A stretch of DNA of 64,000 nt. It comes from JAEXNA01 sp041676625. Lineage in GTDB: Bacteria > Vulcanimicrobiota > Xenobia > Xenobiales > JADMJV01. The DNA lies in assembly GCA_041676625.1 (NCBI GenBank), contig JBAYRN010000001.1, positions 61,808-125,807 of the forward strand, written 5' to 3'. Positions within the stretch are counted from its first letter, which is position 1. Each line of letters opens with the position of its first letter. A program made the position numbers and the translations under genes. The notes under the pieces are model-generated. The model was not told where the DNA came from, did no database searches, and saw only the letters and a list, made by a program, of their open reading frames with translations. This document shows, piece by piece, positions 60,911 to 64,000 of the stretch.

Positions 60911-61590
60911 GCGAGACCAGGCCTCCGCGGATCTGGAGCGGCTATCTCCTGGCTTTGATCCTCATTCTGTGTCACCTCTCCGTGGCCGGATGGCACGGGA
61001 TCACCGACAACGCTACCTTGATCGAGTACGGGGCCCGCAAGCCCAACGCCGGTTTTCCCCAGGCTCCCTGGCGCTTGCTGGCCTCCATGTTTCTGCACGG
61101 CGGTTGGCTTCACGTGGCCGCCAACGCCATGCTGCTGATCTTCTGGGGCACTCAGTGGGCCCGAATGGTAGGGGGGCTAGGAATGCTCTGCAGCTTCCTG
61201 GTGAGTGGAGTGTGGGGCAACCTCCTGAGTGACATTTACGGCCCCGAAGCGGTGGCGGTAGGGGCCTCGGGCGGCACCTCGGGGTTGGTGCTCGCGCTCC
61301 TCTGCCTGGCCTTCCTGGACCCCAAGAACCCCGGTTGGTACGGAGAGCAAGGCTCCTGGCTCCGGGTCTCGGCGGCGGTGGTGGGCTTGAACGTGCTGAT
61401 GGCTTTCGGGCTGACCAGCGTGGCCGGAGGGCGACTGGACCACTGGGCCCACGTTGGAGGAGCAGCGGCCGGGGCGGTACTGGGCTGCCTTGCTTCCCGC
61501 GGCCAACGCTATTTCTGGGCTGCCCTGGGCGGCCTGGCGGCCGGGGCGGTTCTGGTCGTGGTGCAGAGAGGACCCTCTCCCTTCGGCTGA
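60907..61590 (+). CDS. Rhomboid-family intramembrane serine protease
   Basis: A 227-residue membrane protein with six helices. Catalytic S121 in GASGGTSG and H182 in DHWAHVGGAAAG; the loop HGGWLHVAANAMLL carries the oxyanion Asn/His. So the Ser-His dyad is complete. Rhomboids cut single-pass membrane proteins. The GTG start overlaps the stop of the Cys-rich gene. Substrate unknown. Confidence 0.93.
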   Translation: MSETRPPRIWSGYLLALILILCHLSVAGWHGITDNATLIEYGARKPNAGFPQAPWRLLASMFLHGGWLHVAANAMLLIFWGTQWARMVGGLGMLCSFLVSGVWGNLLSDIYGPEAVAVGASGGTSGLVLALLCLAFLDPKNPGWYGEQGSWLRVSAAVVGLNVLMAFGLTSVAGGRLDHWAHVGGAAAGAVLGCLASRGQRYFWAALGGLAAGAVLVVVQRGPSPFG

Positions 61591-61654
61591 GCTGGACACA
61601 AAAAGTTAACTTGGTGTACCCAGGGCCCTTTCCGGCTGTACTTAACAAGACTGC

Positions 61655-63151
61655 ATGCATAGTCATCTTTTTTCTTCAACTCTGGTAGGCGTGGAAGCGC
61701 GCCTGGTGACCGTGGAGTCGGTCGTGACCTCGGGATTACCCGGCCTGACCGTGGTGGGGCTCCCGGACGCTGCCGTCTCGGAAGCCGGGGCTCGGGTGCG
61801 AAGCGCTCTGAAGCTCTCGGGGGTCACATTGCCGCCTCGCCGCATGGTCGTCAATCTCTCTCCGGCCGACCTGAGAAAGTCCGGCGGGGGCTTCGATCTG
61901 GCGCTCGCTCTGGGCCTTTTGGAAGCTATCGAGGAGCTACCTTCGGGCTGCCTTGCCGATACGCTGGTGCTGGGGGAGCTCTCGTTGCACGGGCAGGTTC
62001 GGGGAGTGCGAGGGTTGGTTCCCTCCCTGGCCCTGGCCACCGAGCATCCAGCGGTACGAAGGATCCTGTTGCCCCGGGAGCAGGCCGCCACTCTGCCCCC
62101 TTGGGAGGGGGTTGATATCGTACCGGTGGAGTCTCTGGCCGAGGCCATGGAGTTCTGTCGCAACGGCGTACGGCCAGAGCCGGTTTCCCCCGCCAGGCCA
62201 GAGCAGGCGTACCCTCACGCCCCCGATCTCCGGGATGTGAAAGGCCAGGCCCTGGCCAAACTGGCCCTCGAAGTTTCGGCGGCCGGGGGTCATCATCTGG
62301 CTTTGATGGGTCCTCCCGGGTGCGGAAAGAGCCTGCTGGCGAGCTGCCTGCCGGGTTTGCTGCCGCCCCTAACCGAAAAAGAGCAACGGGAAGTGGCCGC
62401 CATCGCCAGCGTTTGCCGTCAGGAGGGAGGCTTCACCCACCGGCCGTTTCGGGCTCCCGGGGTCTCGCTCTCGGCGGTTGCCCTTCTGGGGGGATACCAC
62501 CCCGGGGAAGTGACCCGCGCTCACCACGGAGTGCTGTTTCTGGATGAGTTCCTGGAGTTTCGCAAAGACACGCTGGAGTCGTTGCGTCTGGTCTTGGAAG
62601 AAGGGGAGGTGAAGGTGGCCCGGGCCCGCCTGCAAGTGGCCTATCCCGCGCGCTTTACCCTGGTTTGTGCCATGAACCCTTGTCCCTGTGGTATGTCCGG
62701 GGTGCCGGGGGAGGAGTGCACCTGCTCCCACGCCCAACTCAATCGCTACCGCTCCAAGCTTTCCGGGCCTCTTCTGGATCGGTTCGACCTGATGGTGGGG
62801 TTGCAGAGAGTCTCCATTTCAGAATTTGCCGAGACCACTCATCAAGGAGAGTCAACGGCTGAAGTGGCGGATAGGGTTCGAAGGGCCCGGGAGATTCAGT
62901 TGGCTCGAGGCACCCTGAATAGTCAGCTGCGCACCGGTAAACTCTTTGCTACTCTCGGCTGGAACGACGCGGACCGCCGGCTGGCCCACTCCCTGGCCGA
63001 GCGGGTAAGATTATCTTTGCGGGCGTTTGAAAAGTGGCTGAGGGTCAGTCGGACTCTGGCCGATCTGGAAGGAGAAACGTCGGTGGAGCGGCGCCATCTG
63101 CTGACCGCCCGCTCCATTCGGTGGGCGGAACAGAACCAGCTCGCAGCTTAG
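61655..63151 (+). CDS. comM: ComM/YifB-family AAA+ ATPase
   Basis: A 498-residue magnesium-chelatase-like protein. N-terminal Lon-protease-S5-like domain (LVTVESVVTSGLPGLTVVGLPDAAVSEAGARVR...), then AAA+ with Walker A GPPGCGKS (219-226) and Walker B-type FLDEFLEF, and a C-terminal Mg-chelatase domain (RTLADLEGE). In Gram-negative bacteria ComM is a helicase that promotes branch migration during natural transformation. No other competence gene is nearby. No clear ribosome site precedes the ATG. Confidence 0.94.
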   Translation: MHSHLFSSTLVGVEARLVTVESVVTSGLPGLTVVGLPDAAVSEAGARVRSALKLSGVTLPPRRMVVNLSPADLRKSGGGFDLALALGLLEAIEELPSGCLADTLVLGELSLHGQVRGVRGLVPSLALATEHPAVRRILLPREQAATLPPWEGVDIVPVESLAEAMEFCRNGVRPEPVSPARPEQAYPHAPDLRDVKGQALAKLALEVSAAGGHHLALMGPPGCGKSLLASCLPGLLPPLTEKEQREVAAIASVCRQEGGFTHRPFRAPGVSLSAVALLGGYHPGEVTRAHHGVLFLDEFLEFRKDTLESLRLVLEEGEVKVARARLQVAYPARFTLVCAMNPCPCGMSGVPGEECTCSHAQLNRYRSKLSGPLLDRFDLMVGLQRVSISEFAETTHQGESTAEVADRVRRAREIQLARGTLNSQLRTGKLFATLGWNDADRRLAHSLAERVRLSLRAFEKWLRVSRTLADLEGETSVERRHLLTARSIRWAEQNQLAA

Positions 63152-63172
63152 GATTTGGTACCGAACCCTACT

Positions 63173-63589
63173 TCACGGATTGTAACCCTGAAACGGCGGG
63201 AAGCTCTCCGTTCGTTGGGTCGAGCCGTTGTTGTAATAGCCATTGCTATCATAACCGTTGTTATAGTACCCGTTGTTGTAGTAATAGCCGTTATTGTAGC
63301 CGTACGGGTTGTAAGGGTTGTTGTAGTAACCCCCGGTCGGTGGTAGCGGCGCGTTGGGCCCCGGGTACACCGGGATCTGGTATCCGTTGTAGTACTGATA
63401 ATTGTATCCGGGCTGATCGCAAGTCTGGTACCTGTTCGCGTGATGGTTTTGAGTCTGCACGGTGGTCGTGCGTACCGGGCGTGGTGTCGTCGGGGTATTG
63501 AAAGGGCCCGACTGAGCGTAGGCCTGTGTCGAGCTGAAAAGCAAAAACGCCGCACCAAAAACCGAAACTTTCCTCAAAAATCTTTTCAT
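63173..63589 (-). CDS. Secreted Tyr/Asn/Gly-rich protein
   Basis: About 138 residues: a signal peptide (1-25, ends STQAYA), a Pro/Thr-rich stretch, then NYQYYNGYQ and a repetitive tail of YNNGYY-type units, with Tyr, Asn and Gly making up most of the last 60 residues. I chose the second ATG (63587-63589), behind AAGGG. Such sequences occur in surface, matrix or amyloid-like proteins; no family recognised. It is convergent with comM. Confidence 0.75.
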   Translation of the reverse strand: MKRFLRKVSVFGAAFLLFSSTQAYAQSGPFNTPTTPRPVRTTTVQTQNHHANRYQTCDQPGYNYQYYNGYQIPVYPGPNAPLPPTGGYYNNPYNPYGYNNGYYYNNGYYNNGYDSNGYYNNGSTQRTESFPPFQGYNP

Positions 63590-63685
63590 CATGCCCTTAT
63601 CATATCGTGTAGGGGGAGTTTGGTAAAGCAAATTCCTCTATCTAGCGGGCATGACCTGAAACACGGAATCTGCTAATCTGTGACC

Positions 63686-64000
63686 ATGGCGCTTTCGAAC
63701 TATGCTCCCCGATACACGGTGGAAGACCACGCTCTGTGGGAAGGGGAGTGGGAGCTTTGGTCAGGGAGCCCAGTCGCTATGAGCCCGTCTCCGGGGATGG
63801 TCCATCAGATTCTGGCCGGTCGCCTGATTCAAAGAATGAATCGTGCCCTGGAAGAGGCAAAGTGTTGCAATTGCCGTGCTATTCTCGATATCGATTGGCG
63901 GGTGAACCAGAATACCGTACTTAGGCCCGACCTTCTGGTCGTGTACGATCATCCGTTGGCGGTCTTCGTCAGCCGGACCCCTAAACTGGTAGCGGAGATA
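63686..64000 (+). CDS. Uma2-family endonuclease-like protein (5' part)
   Basis: The frame opens at ATG 63686 and runs off the window end. It follows the Uma2 (DUF820) pattern: YTVEDHALWEGEWELWSGSPVAMSPSPGMVHQIL, then CRAILDIDWRVN and the metal-site RPDLLVVYD. The family adopts a restriction-endonuclease fold; function in most genomes is not established. Only the first 105 residues are visible. Confidence 0.88.
   Translation, partial: MALSNYAPRYTVEDHALWEGEWELWSGSPVAMSPSPGMVHQILAGRLIQRMNRALEEAKCCNCRAILDIDWRVNQNTVLRPDLLVVYDHPLAVFVSRTPKLVAEI

Overview
The window is a densely packed, GC-rich stretch of bacterial chromosome with about 47 genes on both strands. Gaps are short and many stop/start codons overlap. 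The genes suggest a diderm (outer-membrane) bacterium from a poorly studied phylum: a TPR protein ends in a predicted outer-membrane beta-barrel, and there are lipoproteins, a bifunctional PBP1A and MurB. An archaeal/eukaryote-type ProRS and a Tricorn protease homologue are also present. I cannot name the taxon. I saw no tRNA, rRNA, CRISPR array, transposase or phage genes.

Layout. 1-7959: tail of an unknown gene, thioredoxin, Tricorn protease, proS, a ModA-like lipoprotein and an unknown 549-aa protein. 8153-12240: a giant VIT/VWA-coiled coil-TPR protein overlapping a PilZ-like protein. 12244-15458: secreted PPC-like protein, PgeF-type enzyme, a PhoB-like regulator and a histidine kinase with no phospho-acceptor histidine. 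15465-28101: all on the minus strand; read 5' to 3' it holds a PelA-like deacetylase, a PelB-like TPR/barrel porin, a small basic ORF, a hybrid histidine kinase, a single-domain response regulator, a GAF-GGDEF diguanylate cyclase, a membrane-tethered TRAP-type binding protein and a membrane ankyrin protein. 28207-39283: spermidine-synthase-like membrane/TPR protein, a DAHP synthase-prephenate dehydratase-ACT fusion, dNMP kinase, PBP1A, MurB and a metallophosphoesterase. 39280-46198: MFS-HEAT-cyclic-nucleotide-domain fusion, DUF4126, alpha/beta hydrolase and a YfhO-like membrane protein. 46209-51319: a protein with exactly 27 RTX-like repeats of 11 residues, an all-helical protein, two pseudopilins (one apparently starting at AUC), a free-standing I9-like domain and a DusA homologue without its catalytic cysteine. 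51326-64000: WD40-caspase protein, PPDK, a broken glycine-rich lipoprotein gene, a DUF433/DUF5615 toxin-antitoxin pair, an N-formylglutamate-amidohydrolase-like protein, rhomboid, ComM, a Tyr/Asn/Gly-rich secreted protein and a partial Uma2 nuclease.

The most coherent system is the 15-28 kb block. A reduced, rearranged Pel-like pair (deacetylase plus outer-membrane porin, without pelC-G in view) sits beside a signalling cassette that could make c-di-GMP. A second theme is conserved enzymes or sensors lacking a key residue: the kinase at 14421 (His to Ala), DusA at 50267 (Cys to His), the VWA MIDAS motif at 8153 and the PilZ arginine motif at 11638. The most unusual single protein is the 11-residue-repeat GGxGND protein at 46209-47654.
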